The notes under the pieces were generated by a model. The model saw only the letters and a program-made list of their open reading frames with translations, was not told the origin of the DNA and did not search any database. Below, in pieces: positions 25,753 through 37,170 of a stretch of 64,000 nucleotides of DNA (positions are counted from its first letter, which is position 1; every line of letters begins with the position of its first letter). Origin of the DNA: Dugong dugon (taxonomy: Eukaryota > Chordata > Mammalia > Sirenia > Dugongidae); NCBI GenBank assembly GCA_030035585.1, contig CM057469.1, forward strand, positions 61,211,501-61,275,500, in the 5' to 3' direction. Both the position numbers and the translations under genes were made by a program.

Positions 25753-26699
25753 ATTGATTTATTGGCTAAGCCTCTTTGGTTTATTTTATTCTTAACAATT
25801 GTTCTAGGCCTTAGCATCTCATGCATAGTGTAAGAACTTAAAGCAGTGTAACTCAATTTGCTGCATTATGTCCCTTGTGCTACCTTGTTGTCATAAAGTT
25901 TATTTCCATGTATATCACTTATCCAACCCTCAAAATGTGCCTTTCTTCTCTAATTCCTGATTCTGGCTTTCCATTATATAGAAGTCAAGGTAACCTTAAT
26001 AATGCCTAAGTCTTAACTTGTGTTTCTTATTTTATCTTTCCTTGCCTCCCCTGGTAACATTAATAGAGGAAAAATGATTAGATGAAATTAAATTTTACCT
26101 GTTCTGTACTCTATGAGTACTTTTTTCATACCAGTAATATAATACTTACTCTCTTGTAAGATTTTCCAAAATATTCCAAGATTCTTAAGGTTGGATACCA
26201 GAAATATTCATCTCTGTAATCATAACTATTATGAAACATACACCAAGGATTTAACAGACATGTACTGAATTTCATAGAGACATCAGAAACATCTTACAGA
26301 AAAAACGAGCTAAGTGTCCTTGAAACAGCAGAAACAACACAGTTAAACAGAAGAATATGTGTGAGCATGTGTGTATGGATGTTTCTGCAAAAGGCACATT
26401 TAATGGTGTTAATACAAGTTACCTGAAAATCATTCCTTTTTATTTTCCAGTGGGGAGAATTTATTCAAGTGATACCCCAGTCAAAAAGTGAACTATTTCC
26501 TACTGAAATGATTTTTTTCCCCTCAAACTTTGTATTCAATATTTATTCAACAAGCATTTATTATATACTTTCTATAGGCATATAGTAAAATGGTAAAACT
26601 GATAAAAACAGAGTACGCAGTAGCGAGTTTAGAAAAAGAACTGTGGTGTACCGTTGTCAGGAAAACATATGGAAAAATAAAAACAAAACCATTCCCATT

Positions 26700-27110
26700 C
26701 CCACATTAACAAATAATAATGACAACAATAATAATCCATTGGTTCATACAATGAGTTGTCCTCTCCACTAGTAAATATCATAAATTAACTCAATGATTCT
26801 CAAGACAATCCTATGTGGTATTATTATCCACACATCACATATCTTAAACTGGTCATGCTATTGTTGTTGCTGCTGTGTGTTGTTGAGTCAGTTCTGACTC
26901 ATAGCGACCCCAGGTGACAGAACTGCCCCATAGGGTTTCCTAGGCTGTAACCTTTATGGGAGCAGATCACTGGTGGGTTCGAACCGCCTACCTTTCAGTT
27001 AGCAACTGAGAATTTAACCATGGCGCCACCAGGGCTGCTTAGAGTAGTTAAATGATATGAAGCTATAGTCACTGAATTAATTAATGGAAAGGTATAATTT
27101 GAACTTAGGA
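26700..27110 (+). repeat. MIR relic interrupted by AfroSINE
   Basis: aattaactcaatgattctca, gacaatcctatgtggtatta and ttatccacacatcacatatc form the MIR core, which continues after the SINE with agttaaatgatatgaagcta and ggtataatttgaacttagga. Confidence 0.6.
26862..27038 (-). mobile_element. AfroSINE in MIR
   Basis: Antisense copy beginning ttgttgttgctgctgtgtgt and ending ggcgccaccagggctgc. The tail carries TTG repeats like the RTE terminus rather than the usual ttggttt end. Confidence 0.9.
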
Positions 27111-29840
27111 GTATATAGTTCCAAAAATTTATGATTTTTTTGCCATGAGATCAAAAAGCAAGCACACTTTTAAGCTTATTGAAGAAAGTAACACTCTATA
27201 ATCACTCTGGTCTGATAACAGCTATCATTAAGATTGAAAATGAAGACATTCATAAGTAAACAAAAAGTAAAATAACTGCATTAAGAACAACCTGGGTAAA
27301 ACACACATGATAAATGAAAAAGGTTAAACACACAAAGATCCAGACTAAACCAGAATGGAAACTAGTCATTATTGATTTTTAAGCTATCTATTTTAGCCAA
27401 TGTTTCTTACCCATCAAAACAAAAAGGAGCCGGCAGTTTACAACATGACTCAGGTAGGTACAGCCTGTACTGACCCAGAGGAGACTGTACTCACTTGCTG
27501 CCCTTTCCTCCTGCTGGACGGAGAGCACCCAGGAGCATGTCAGGGCTTCTAACTGCAACATGTACAGCAATGACAGACCTAGATTCTTAGCAGTGGTAAG
27601 AACCAGAATTAGAAGGTAGGCCCTAGGCACCTGAGAGGTTTATGGAGTTGTTCAAGGCAAATCTCCCAGTGTACGTAATGGATGGGACTAAAAAGACCCA
27701 GCAGGAGACTTACTGCCTTCTACCCGACTTGAGTCCCAACTTCCAACTAGATCAAACCTAGCCTATTTTACTATCATGTACATTTTTGTTAATATATACA
27801 AAATGAATATATAGATCTATAATATTCTCATTCTAGAGGGGGTAAAAACCAATATTAAAAACTAGAAAAATAACACAGGAAGTGAAAAACTATGCTGATT
27901 AAGCATATATTTCAAATAGTGAAAGAATTTAAATGAATTAAATACAGTTTTGGTTTTTTTTTAAAGCTTCAGTGTTCAGTTATTTAGGAAAATATGTATC
28001 ATTTATTAAAAAGGTCTCAAGATGGCCTCATAAAGACTGTTGGATCCAAGTTAGGAATCTACTAAGTTTTGCTTCCTTTCAAAACTTTCTTAGTATTATC
28101 TTTGACCCACATCCATACAGAAATAATTAGTGTTGTGTAATAGCTGAACAATTATTTACTTAGGATTGAAAATACAAACTCTCATTTTACCCTGTTAAAA
28201 AAGTCTGAATAATCATAATTAATTTATTTATAGTGGATTCTATAAATATAATAACAAAGGCACATTTATTACTAATCACTGTGCTTTTTAAAAAGTTTCT
28301 TTAAGTGTTAACTATACATTTGCTAATACAAGCTTGTCAGACTCCTGTAAAGCTTATAGGGATAACATTAATTAAAATGAAAGGAAAATATTGAGACAGT
28401 AAGCTTTTTCACTACCTGGTAAATGTCAATTTGTACAACAAAAATGTTTTCAGAGAAAAAAAGTCACATGTCAGAAGAAAATACCTTAATAAATATCCCT
28501 GTACTCCCTATGAATCCCATTGCTGTGCACAGTTACTGGCAAAATTTAATTAGCAATGGCATTCTGTGCTGAAAGCATCTAGCACTTTAATTTCATGCCC
28601 GTAATTCAGACATTAGCATTCAAATCAGCCCACAACTTCCACTCCAGTATTTTATAGAATGAATACCAATTAAATGGTTCCAAATAACCCTTTTAAAAGC
28701 TAATACACATTGAACATAAAATAATTTGAGGTGTTGAGATTTTATATATTCCAGTGGATTCTTTTTCCCCACTGTAGAAAGAAATTTCTCACTCTCTTGG
28801 GCACTGTCCTTGTGTCTATGCAAAAAGGTTAGTGAGTCATACCTTACAAATTAAACTGCAGTCCATATACACCCCAATTTCATAATTCTCAAAAAGTGAA
28901 CTGTGCCCTAATGCACAAACATGCATTTTATGTATTTCAAAATGGTAGAAAATGAACAGAATTTTCTAGAGAGAATCAGACTTTAGATCAGATGGGAAAA
29001 GCAAAAGTGAAATTTCAAGCAAAAAAAATTAAAGGAAGAAGTAGCAGAAGAACAAAGAATATTAGAAGAGGACCAGAAGACAAAAACATTATAGTATATT
29101 TTGATAAATAAATATGTATCATAAATATGTTCATAAATATTACCATGGCTTTCTTGTGTTTAAACAATCTGTATCTGAGCTCAACATAGGAGGTAATAGA
29201 TTCAGCAATTTTATTTACCTGTTCTGTTCTCACAAATTCTAAAATTAAATGACAAGCGAAAATTGCCAAGGCATATGTTCGGAAGTAATACAGAGACAAA
29301 ATTAACAGCAAAAATTAGACCCATCTGGAAGTTTCCTTTTATAAGGTATATATCTTTAATTTAGAAAAATATTTCACAGGATATTCTTATTAATTAAAAG
29401 GTTGTAAAAGTTTTACTACCCAATTATAGCTCTTTGGCAGAAGGAACAAATCTAGAATTTTCATAAAATTACATATAGCCCTAGAAGTTTATGACTATAA
29501 ACACTGCTTCTCATGACCGCACACCAAAGTTAACTGTGAAAAGATAGCACTTAAAAGAACATTTTCAGTAAATATGATCTGAACGTGCTTATTGTTATTG
29601 ATAGGTACTGTCTTAGTTATCTAGTGCTGCTATAACAGAAATATCACAAGTGGGTCACTTTAACAAACAGAAATTTATTTTCTTACAGTTTAGGGGACTA
29701 GAAGTCCAAATTCAGGGCACCAGCTCTAGGGAAAATCTTTCTCTCTGTCAGCTCTAGGGGAAGGTCCTTGTCTCTTTTCAGCTTCTGTTCCTCAGTTCCT
29801 TGGTAATCTTCATGTTGTGTGGCATCTCTCTTCCCCCATC

Positions 29841-29843
<3 letters not shown>

Positions 29844-29876
<33 letters not shown>
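29844..29876. repeat. (CTTG)n microsatellite
   Basis: About eight tandem GCTT units inside the solo LTR. Confidence 0.9.
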
Positions 29877-29877
<1 letters not shown>

Positions 29878-29980
29878 TTAATCTGTTCTTTTATATCTCA
29901 AGAGATTGATTCAAAACATACCCTACACTAATGCTTCCTCATTAACATAACAAAGAAAACCCATTCCCAAACATAGGTAC

Positions 29981-30672
29981 TTGTTGTTTTTAGTTGCCAT
30001 CCAGTCAATTTCGACTCATAGCAACCTCATGTACGACAACAAAACACTGCCTGGTCCTGCGCCATCATCACAATCGTTATATTTGAGTTCATCATTGCAG
30101 CTACTGTGTCAGTCCATCTCTTTGAAGGTCTTCCTCTCTTTCGCTGACCCTCTGACTTACCAAGCATGATGTCTTCTCCAGGGACTGGTCCCTCCTGATA
30201 ACATGTTCAAAGTACACGAGACGAAGTCTCGCAATCCTCGCTTCTAAGGAGCATTCTGTCTGTACTTCTTCCAAAATAGATTTGTTTGTTTTCTCCAGTC
30301 TATGGTATATTCAATATTCTTCCCCAACACCATAATTCAAAGACATCAATTCATCTTCGGTCTTCCTTATCCATTGTCCAGCTTTCACGTGTGTATGAGG
30401 TGATTGAAAACACCATGGCTTGGGTCAAGTGCACCGTAGTCCCCAAAGGGATATCCTTGCTTTTTAACACTTTAAAGAGGTCTTTTGCAGCAGATTTGCC
30501 CAATGAAATATGTCATTTGATTTCTTGACTGTTGCTTCCATAGGTGTTCATTGTGGATCCAAGTAAAATCAAATCCTTGACAACTTCAGTCTTTTCTATG
30601 TTTATCATGATTTGGCTTATTGGTCCAGTTGTGAGGATTTTTGATTTCTTTACATTGAGGTATAATCTACAA
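29981..30672 (-). mobile_element. RTE (BovB-like) LINE 3' part inside LTR
   Basis: Antisense: ttgttgtttttagttgccat, gcctggtcctgcgccatcat, gttttctccagtctatggta, gacaacttcagtcttttcta and cagttgtgaggatttttgat. It covers the 3' UTR and the end of the reverse-transcriptase frame, ends before the YADD region, and is coding-dead. Confidence 0.88.
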
Positions 30673-30708
30673 CATATATTTTTGGGGGACACAATTCAAT
30701 CCATAACA

Positions 30709-30850
30709 GGGACCATCGATTCAGCTCCAGCTCATAGCAACTTATGTATAACAGAACAAAACGTTTTCCAGTCCTGTACTACCCTCACAATTGTTGCCAT
30801 GTTTGAGCCCATTGTTATAGCCACTGTGTCAATCCATCTCATGCTTAGTT
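30709..30850 (-). mobile_element. RTE 3' terminal fragment
   Basis: Antisense RTE terminus (ttcagctccagctcatagca, ctatgtcaatccatctcatg-type order) beginning immediately after the LTR end. It is a second, independent 140-bp piece. Confidence 0.75.
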
Positions 30851-31509
30851 TACAATATATTTAAGTAACATCAATTGATAAGGATATTATATTTCAATGT
30901 CATAATGTTATTGCTTATCAATTCAGCAAATACTTGTAACATACCTAGTATGTTTCAACCACCATGCAAGATGCTGGAGATAAAATGGTAAGAAGGGCAA
31001 ACTAAGTCCTTGTTCACACTTACTATAAAAGTCTAGTAAAAAAAACACTGATAATTAAAGAAGCATTATATATTTCACAAGTTTTTTGAGAGCCAAGAAA
31101 ACATAAGGCTTGGGCACCTCCCATAACTCAACTAGCCTTCAATACAACTTTGTAGAGGAGCTACAGTCTAAAAGTTGAGACGTAAAGGGTAAGTAGGAGA
31201 GAGGGAGGTAGGGAAGCTGGACTTTAAAAAAAAAAACTTAATATGAGAATACTTTTTGTACAAAGGAAAATTACACAAATCGTATTTAATGTGATCATTA
31301 CATTTTGCATTTTTGCATTTTGTATTGATTTTTGTGGTCCCTTTTTACTTTCTTTGATGTTTTATGACTTTGCTTTTTTGGTTCATTTTCAAAAATCATA
31401 CATATCTGTTATGAAAATCAAAATCATAAAGGAAAGTATAATGAGTAAAGTTTAGAAATCATGATATATCCATATATAATCACTTGATATCATCTCATCT
31501 ACATCTCTA

Positions 31510-31697
31510 TACCAAAAAACCCATTGCCATTGAGTTGTTTTTGACTCACAGCAACCCTATAGGACAGAGTAAAACTGCCCCGTAGGGTTTCCAAGGAGTG
31601 GCTGGTGGATTCGAACTGCAGACCTTTTGGTTAGTAGTTGAGTTCTTAACCTTCTGGTTAGCAGCCAAGCTTTTAAAACCACTATGCCACCAGGGTT
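31510..31697 (-). mobile_element. AfroSINE with internal duplication and target duplication
   Basis: Antisense copy flanked by tctacatctcta (31498-31509 and 31698-31709, exact 12 bp). Inside, the inverted A-box block ggttagtagttgagttctta is followed by a second version ggttagcagccaagctttta, so the head carries a partial tandem repeat of about 27 bp. Confidence 0.95.
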
Positions 31698-32109
31698 TCT
31701 ACATCTCTACGGATACACAGAAATATGAAAGATAGATGGATGAACAGGTAAATGAAAATAATCTCACCAAATTGAGATAGTTTGAATGAGGTAATTTAGT
31801 CAAATATATTTTATGTGTATTTTGCTTAAAATTTAAACAAGATAAAGATTTAAAAACTTTCTAAATTTAAGATAAATTTTCCATACAAAAGGGTAATGAG
31901 TAAAAGATTCATCTATAGTTAATCGAACAGTATTTTTTAAAAATTAAGAAATTGTCATCTTAATGTCTTTTATTACAATATAATTGTACTTGAAATAGTA
32001 ATTTAAAAATTCACAATAAAGATATGAGGAAATTATAATTATATTTGATTTATTTTGATTATGTTTATATATCTAGGTTAATGACTTCTAGGATATCATA
32101 CAAATAATA

Positions 32110-32375
32110 CCGTAATTGTTAAGCACATGAGCTCTGGAACCAATTTGCCTAGGTTCAAATCTTAGCTCTGCTTCTAACTGTGGACCTTGGACAAATTATT
32201 TCACCACTTCATGTCTCAGTTTCTTGTCTGTAAAATGAGGATAATAATAATACCTACCACAGAAGGTTGTTGTAAAAAATTAGACAATTTCTTGTGCATG
32301 AAACACACAGAAAAAATGCCTGGCAAATAAGGTAAACATTAAATAAGTATTAGCTATTATTCTTATTATGGCACT
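32110..32375 (+). repeat. MIR
   Basis: Well-preserved MIR in sense: tgttaagcacatgagctctg, tgcctaggttcaaatcttag, cttggacaaattatttcacc, tcagtttcttgtctgtaaaa and tgaggataataataatacct, ending near ataagtattagctattatt. Confidence 0.9.
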
Positions 32376-32458
32376 TAAGATATCTTTGGAAACTGAGCAC
32401 TCATGTTTATTTCTACAATAAAACTGATTTATATCTTACTTCAATCTTCCTTCTTTCC

Positions 32459-32797
32459 TTAATTTTGCTTTCTTAGTTGGTTAGATTTTATCAAAGAGTA
32501 ATTTCTCAAGGAGGTCTCATCTGTGTCATACTCCTTAAATGTGTTCATTTTTGAAAACACCAGTTGATTGCTCTTATACTTGTATGACAGTCTTGGCTGG
32601 AATAAAATTGAGTCACAGAGTCTTTCTCTCAGGGCTTCATAGACTTTTTCCACTGTGACCTGAACAACACTCAGGCCAGACTGAGTTTTTCCCCTTAGAA
32701 TTAATTGACTTGTTTCTTTTGGGCCTTCATGCTCAAGGATTTGTTCTTCACCCTTGACAATCTTCAGTAACTTCTCCAGGATGCATCTTGTTGCCAA
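32459..32797 (-). other. Unassigned 112-codon open frame
   Basis: An open frame that lies in none of the repeats I recognise. It starts MATRCILEKLLKIVKGEEQI and has many charged residues and no transmembrane segment. No poly(A) tract, promoter or convincing splice pair was seen around it. It may be a fragment of a processed pseudogene, an unrecognised repeat, or chance. I do not recognise the sequence. Confidence 0.2.
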
Positions 32798-32944
32798 TCT
32801 TACTGTATTATTATTATTTTCCTTTGAACACTGAGGCTATTTAGTTACCAGTTTGAGATTTTATTTCAGTTAATATTGTTTCTATTATGACTTGAGCACT
32901 TCTTTTTCTTTAAAAAAAAATATTTAGACCCTCTGTTTCAAGAG

Positions 32945-33082
32945 GCCATGGGAGAAAGATGTGGCAATCTTCTTCCATAAACATTTACATGCAGCTTTGG
33001 AAACCCTATGGGGCAGTTCTACTTTGTCCTATAGGGTTGCTATGAGTCAGAATGGATGACAGTGAGTTTGGGGTTTTTTTCC
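32945..33082 (+). mobile_element. AfroSINE, 5' truncated
   Basis: Sense: catgggagaaagatgtggca, gctttggaaaccctatgggg, ctatagggttgctatgagtc and gacagtgagtttggggtttt. The tRNA-like head is missing. Confidence 0.88.
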
Positions 33083-33641
33083 AAGAGGAGCCATTATATG
33101 TATTTTGGATTTCCTTTGTCTGTATTATTTATCACCCTTTCAAACACAGGAGTGGTGACAGATAAAATAAGCCTAATCGGTCCATAGCTTTAATTGCATG
33201 TTACTTCCAACTTCCTCCTTCCAAATTTATTGCATTCTCCAGCCTATACCATATACCGCTTAGGCCCATGTGGCTTCTATAAAGCCCACTAGAAGTCGTT
33301 AGTTCTCTATTGGTGCTAGTATGATACTTTTAGCTTCCCCTCATTCCTTCACTCTACCTTGTAAGTGGCAGTCTCCTCTGGCTAGGAATCTGAGGCAAAG
33401 AAAATAAAAATACATTGTCTCTACCTCTGCCTGGACAAACTTTCTGCTGTACTTCCTCTGACAAAATGCAGTGTGAAAAAGGGTTCTCCAGGAACGGAGA
33501 CAGTATGTTGCTATTGCTTATACCACTGTTTCTCATATATATATCTATATTTGATTTATTTTGATTATGTTTATATATCTAGGTTAATGACTTCTAGGAC
33601 ATCATGCAAATAATATTATAATTGTTAAGCACATAAGCTCT

Positions 33642-33670
33642 CCCTCTCTCTCTATATATATATACATATT
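33642..33670. repeat. (CT)n/(TA)n microsatellite
   Basis: ccctctctctctatatatat run directly after the short local duplication at 33547-33641. Confidence 0.8.
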
Positions 33671-33744
33671 CATATTCTAATATGTGGAGTACATCCTTAA
33701 GAATATGTGAGAGCATATTTTCTAAGTTATTGTATGTCTGACTG

Positions 33745-34411
33745 CAAAAACGGCATGGGGGCAATGTCTAACCTCCTCCAACTTCACAAGGGGAAAGGAG
33801 AACCAAGATTAACAGCCCCAGGCTGATTCCTCCGAGGCAGTGGTCAGACCCTCCTCCTCTCTGGGCCATCTTTACTAATTCTGACACCAACCGTCCCTCA
33901 GACAGCACTCTCTACTTCTCTGCTGGGTTCCATAATTCATTGCAATGGCCACACAGAACTCACAGAGCATACTCACGATCATGGGGTTTATTAGGGAAGT
34001 AACAGTTACAATTCAGGCTCTGGAACACTCAGGATACAGTTCTTCTATCAGGACATCCTCTTCCCAGCCATGCTCGCAGGCATGCTTCTCCCTGGCCCTC
34101 AGTCTCTGCCCAAAAGTACTCAGCCTTCTCTCTCTGTGGACCAGGAAGCCTACCACACCATCTCCTGCTGTCAGGTCTCTCCTGCTGGTCTCTCCTTCCT
34201 TGGTGATGGTGGGTTCTTCCTTACTGCTCTGGAATTGGCTCTCTTTTAAGGTAAAACTGACCAATCCCCTTGGTAGGCCACAATTACCATATCATACAAT
34301 CACCTGGGTGGGAGTTACAAGACCATGGCTAGAAAGGCCACACACAAAAATAATTAATCGGACCACACTGACAATAACTATACATTACCCTCATAATTCA
34401 GTGATGGTTTG
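33745..34411 (-). mobile_element. LTR-like element, antisense
   Basis: GC-richer unit whose minus strand has a TTAAAAG box, then an aataaacc signal (near 33985) followed by a segment with ctgtgtggccattgcaatga, as in several mammalian ERV LTRs. The ERVL-type label is a guess. The 171-codon frame at 33945-34460 on the plus strand is antisense to it and ends in an AfroSINE, so it is not a gene. Confidence 0.5.
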
Positions 34412-34417
34412 GTTTGA

Positions 34418-34576
34418 TGGAAACCCTGGTAGCATAGTGGTTAACAGCTATGGCTGCTAACCAACAGGTCAGCAGTTCGAATCCACCAGGCACTCCTTGG
34501 AAACCATATGGGGCAGTTCTACTCTATCCTTTAGGGTTGCTATGAGTTGGAATCAACTCGACAGCAACAGGTTTGG
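34418..34576 (+). mobile_element. AfroSINE (short form)
   Basis: Sense copy: accctggtagcatagtggtt, gtcagcagttcgaatccacc, ccatatggggcagttctact and tcaactcgacagcaacaggt. It lies just after the LTR-like element. Confidence 0.94.
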
Positions 34577-34794
34577 TGTAATGGTTTGATAGAATTTGAG
34601 GTTCCAAATCAAGTTTTCCTTAGCAACTTGTGGACGGTGCTCCATTATTTCTACCAACTATTAGTTCAGATGAGAATACAGATATCAGATTGATCCTTCT
34701 TCCTTTGTAGGTAATTTCTTTATTTCTTCCTAATGTTTTGGGATAAACTATAGTAGAAGAGCAGACCTTTAAAAAAGATCTAATCAGCTGTTCC

Positions 34795-34965
34795 TTTTTT
34801 AAAATTCCTTAACTATTTTGGTGCCTCAGTTTCTTTCATTTATAAAATTAAGATAACAGAATTTACATATAGGGTTGTTATGAAGACTAAATTATTTAAT
34901 ACATTTAAAGTACTCAGAAAAGAGCCTGACACTTAAAATGTTAGTTGTTATTATCAGTATTGCAT
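34795..34965 (+). repeat. MIR, 3' half
   Basis: gtgcctcagtttctttcatt, tagggttgttatgaagacta and cagaaaagagcctgacactt match the MIR 3' half in sense orientation. Confidence 0.75.
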
Positions 34966-35687
34966 GTTTGAAAATAACTATATATTGTTGTAATTATTCA
35001 AAAATAATTTGTTTTGGTATAGAATTTTAGTTCAAAACCATGTTTCATGAAGAGTTTTATTAATAATTACATTATTATTATTTAGTTATGTTAAATAACC
35101 ATAGTTCCCTTCTCCCAAACGTGAGTTCACCTTACCTGTCTAGTCAACTATCTAAAACCTGCCAGCACACATATGCAAAAATTAGTTGGGACAAATAATT
35201 TTCTATTTATTTTAGTATAATTAAACCTGGAGGCTGTTAGCAATCGGCTAGGTCTTCAGAAAAATTCACTTGCTATCATTCATTTATAATATTAGGAAAA
35301 CAAGTCTGACAAAATAAAACTTTGAATCAAATACCATGATTGTTATAAATACTGCCATTATACCATATTGTAGTACTTCTTCCAAACTACAGTACATATC
35401 TTCTCATTGTCTACTCTAAAGTGTCTGTTTGCCTTAATAGCTGAATTAGTAAATAGAGTTCAAGAACTTAAGCATTTGGTATCCAAATAAATATTAAAGA
35501 TGCACAAGAAAATTTCAAATACTTTTGAACTGAGTATGTTAATAATGCTTAGGTGATCACATTTTAAACAATAAATAAATGAGTTTAATTTTCTCTGAAA
35601 TAAGACTGAGGAAGTGAATTGTGTTTTTTTACATTGGACTAAAACAAATATCCATTAAATAATACAACTCTTTAGTTATAGCTCTGT

Positions 35688-35732
35688 TAGCAGCTGTGGC
35701 ACTTAACCACTATGCCACCAGGATTTCTGATG
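35688..35732 (-). mobile_element. AfroSINE head fragment
   Basis: Only the inverted tRNA-like head remains: gttagcagctgtggcactta and accactatgccaccaggatt. Confidence 0.7.
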
Positions 35733-36580
35733 AAGGGATAGAAAAACATGTATACTTGCATATTAATTTAACATAAAATAAAAGCTTTAAAAAATATGTA
35801 TGAAATATGTTCATCAGTGCAAAATTTAAAAAACCAAATGCATTAGAAATTATACTACTTGTTATTGGTTAGAATAAGTTGATAATTAAGCTAAAGTCAT
35901 GCACTTAATTCCCGGATATAGTAGTTTACTCTGCTTTGTTTCAGAGCCATGGGCTGAATCACAAATTCCAGCTGTCTTGCAAATATGCATTACTGATGAA
36001 GAAGGGTACACAGCCAACATGTGGACATATTAGCCTGATTCCATTACAATGACAAGAAAAACAATTCTGAGCACATTCCCTACTGAGAGTAGGTCAGCAG
36101 CTTAATTTTTATTTCAGTTTGACGCTGTGTATAATCTCTCTGGTAGACAGATGCTTAATGATACTTCTTTGTAATGTTAATAATAGTGAAGAAATGATAC
36201 ATTTTAAACCTATATAGAGGCCTTCTAAAAAGACTATTGGTAAGATTCTGAGATTCTGGAAAAGCACAGTCATTTTATCAAATATTAGTTCCTGAATCTT
36301 TGGGGCTTAAATGATAATGAATTTATCAATAGTTCTAACCTGGAAATACCTTGATAGTTTTGTTCTATGATATAATGTAACAACAATTACTTATGACTAA
36401 CCTTGCCACAGTATAAAAAAGGCATCTGAGTTATCCTTATTTATTAGAAAGGTAGGAAAAATAACGGTAATTTTCAATATTCAGAGAGTGGGGCTGGAAA
36501 TGATGAGTCGTTATTCACAGGAAATACCCTAAATAGCCTTAAGTATAATTTTTACTTTTTAATCTTTAAAAAGTCTTTTC

Positions 36581-36721
36581 TGCCCAATAGAAGGGAGAGA
36601 GTTGACATGTAGTGGGGTTGTTAACCAATGTCATAAAACAATATGTGTACTGATTGTTTAATGAGAAACTATTTGTTCTGTAAACCTTCACCTGAAATAA
36701 ATCAAAAAAAAAAAAGGAAAA
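36581..36721 (+). mobile_element. Very short L1 insertion with target duplication
   Basis: Only the last ~130 bp of the L1 3' UTR plus poly(A) (gttgacatgtagtggggttg ... aaaccttcacctgaaataaa). It is flanked by exact 13-bp repeats aaaaagtcttttc (36568-36580 and 36722-36734). The repeats and poly(A) show it is a genuine, severely 5'-truncated retrotransposition. Confidence 0.92.
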
Positions 36722-36889
36722 AAAAAGTCTTTTCCCTGTCTGTGGCCTAGAATCATTCTCCTATGTTTCTATACCTGTGGTTTCTACTTGTCACCTTATT
36801 TTAAGGTCAAATAAGGAAAACTGCTCTAGGCAAACTGCGATAAAAGACATAGGTATGCTGTGATGCTCTGTTCAGAAAATTGAAAGAAT

Positions 36890-37170
36890 TAAATGTGTCT
36901 AGAGATTAAGAGAATAAAAAGACAACCCATAGACTGGGAGAAAATACTTGCAAAACACTTGTCTGATAAAGAACTTGTATCCAAAATGTATAAAGAACTC
37001 TTAAAACTCAACAATAAGAAAACAAACAACCCACTAAAAAGTGGACAAAAAATCTAAACACCACCTATCAAAAGAAGATATACAGATGGCAAATAAGCGT
37101 ATGAAAATATGCCAAACATCATATGTCATAAGGGATTTGCAAATTACAACAATGAGATGCCACTACACAC
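36890..37170 (+). mobile_element. Older L1 (L1M-type), ORF2 part, left piece
   Basis: Sense L1 ORF2 sequence: acccatagactgggagaaaa, tacttgcaaaacacttgtct, actcaacaataagaaaacaa and acaatgagatgccactacac. It is interrupted after the HYTP codons by the antisense RTE and resumes at 39105. Confidence 0.85.

Larger units (their letters stand above)
29609..30708 (-). mobile_element. Solo LTR (copy 3), split by RTE
   Basis: Antisense LTR of the same family as 6086-6654. The outer half is 29609-29980 (tgtcttagttatctagtgct ... cccattcccaaacatag) and the other end is about 30673-30708 (tttgggggacacaattcaat ... ccataaca). Flanks ggtac and gggac form an imperfect 5-bp duplication. A (CTTG)n tract expanded within it at 29844-29876. 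Confidence 0.75.

Noticed and set aside
29844..29876. CRISPR-like or regulatory direct repeats
   Set aside because: It is a simple (CTTG)n microsatellite without spacers, in a mammalian genome.
33945..34460. 171-codon plus-strand open frame, longest but one in the window
   Set aside because: It runs antisense through an LTR-like element and ends inside an AfroSINE; it is composition-driven.
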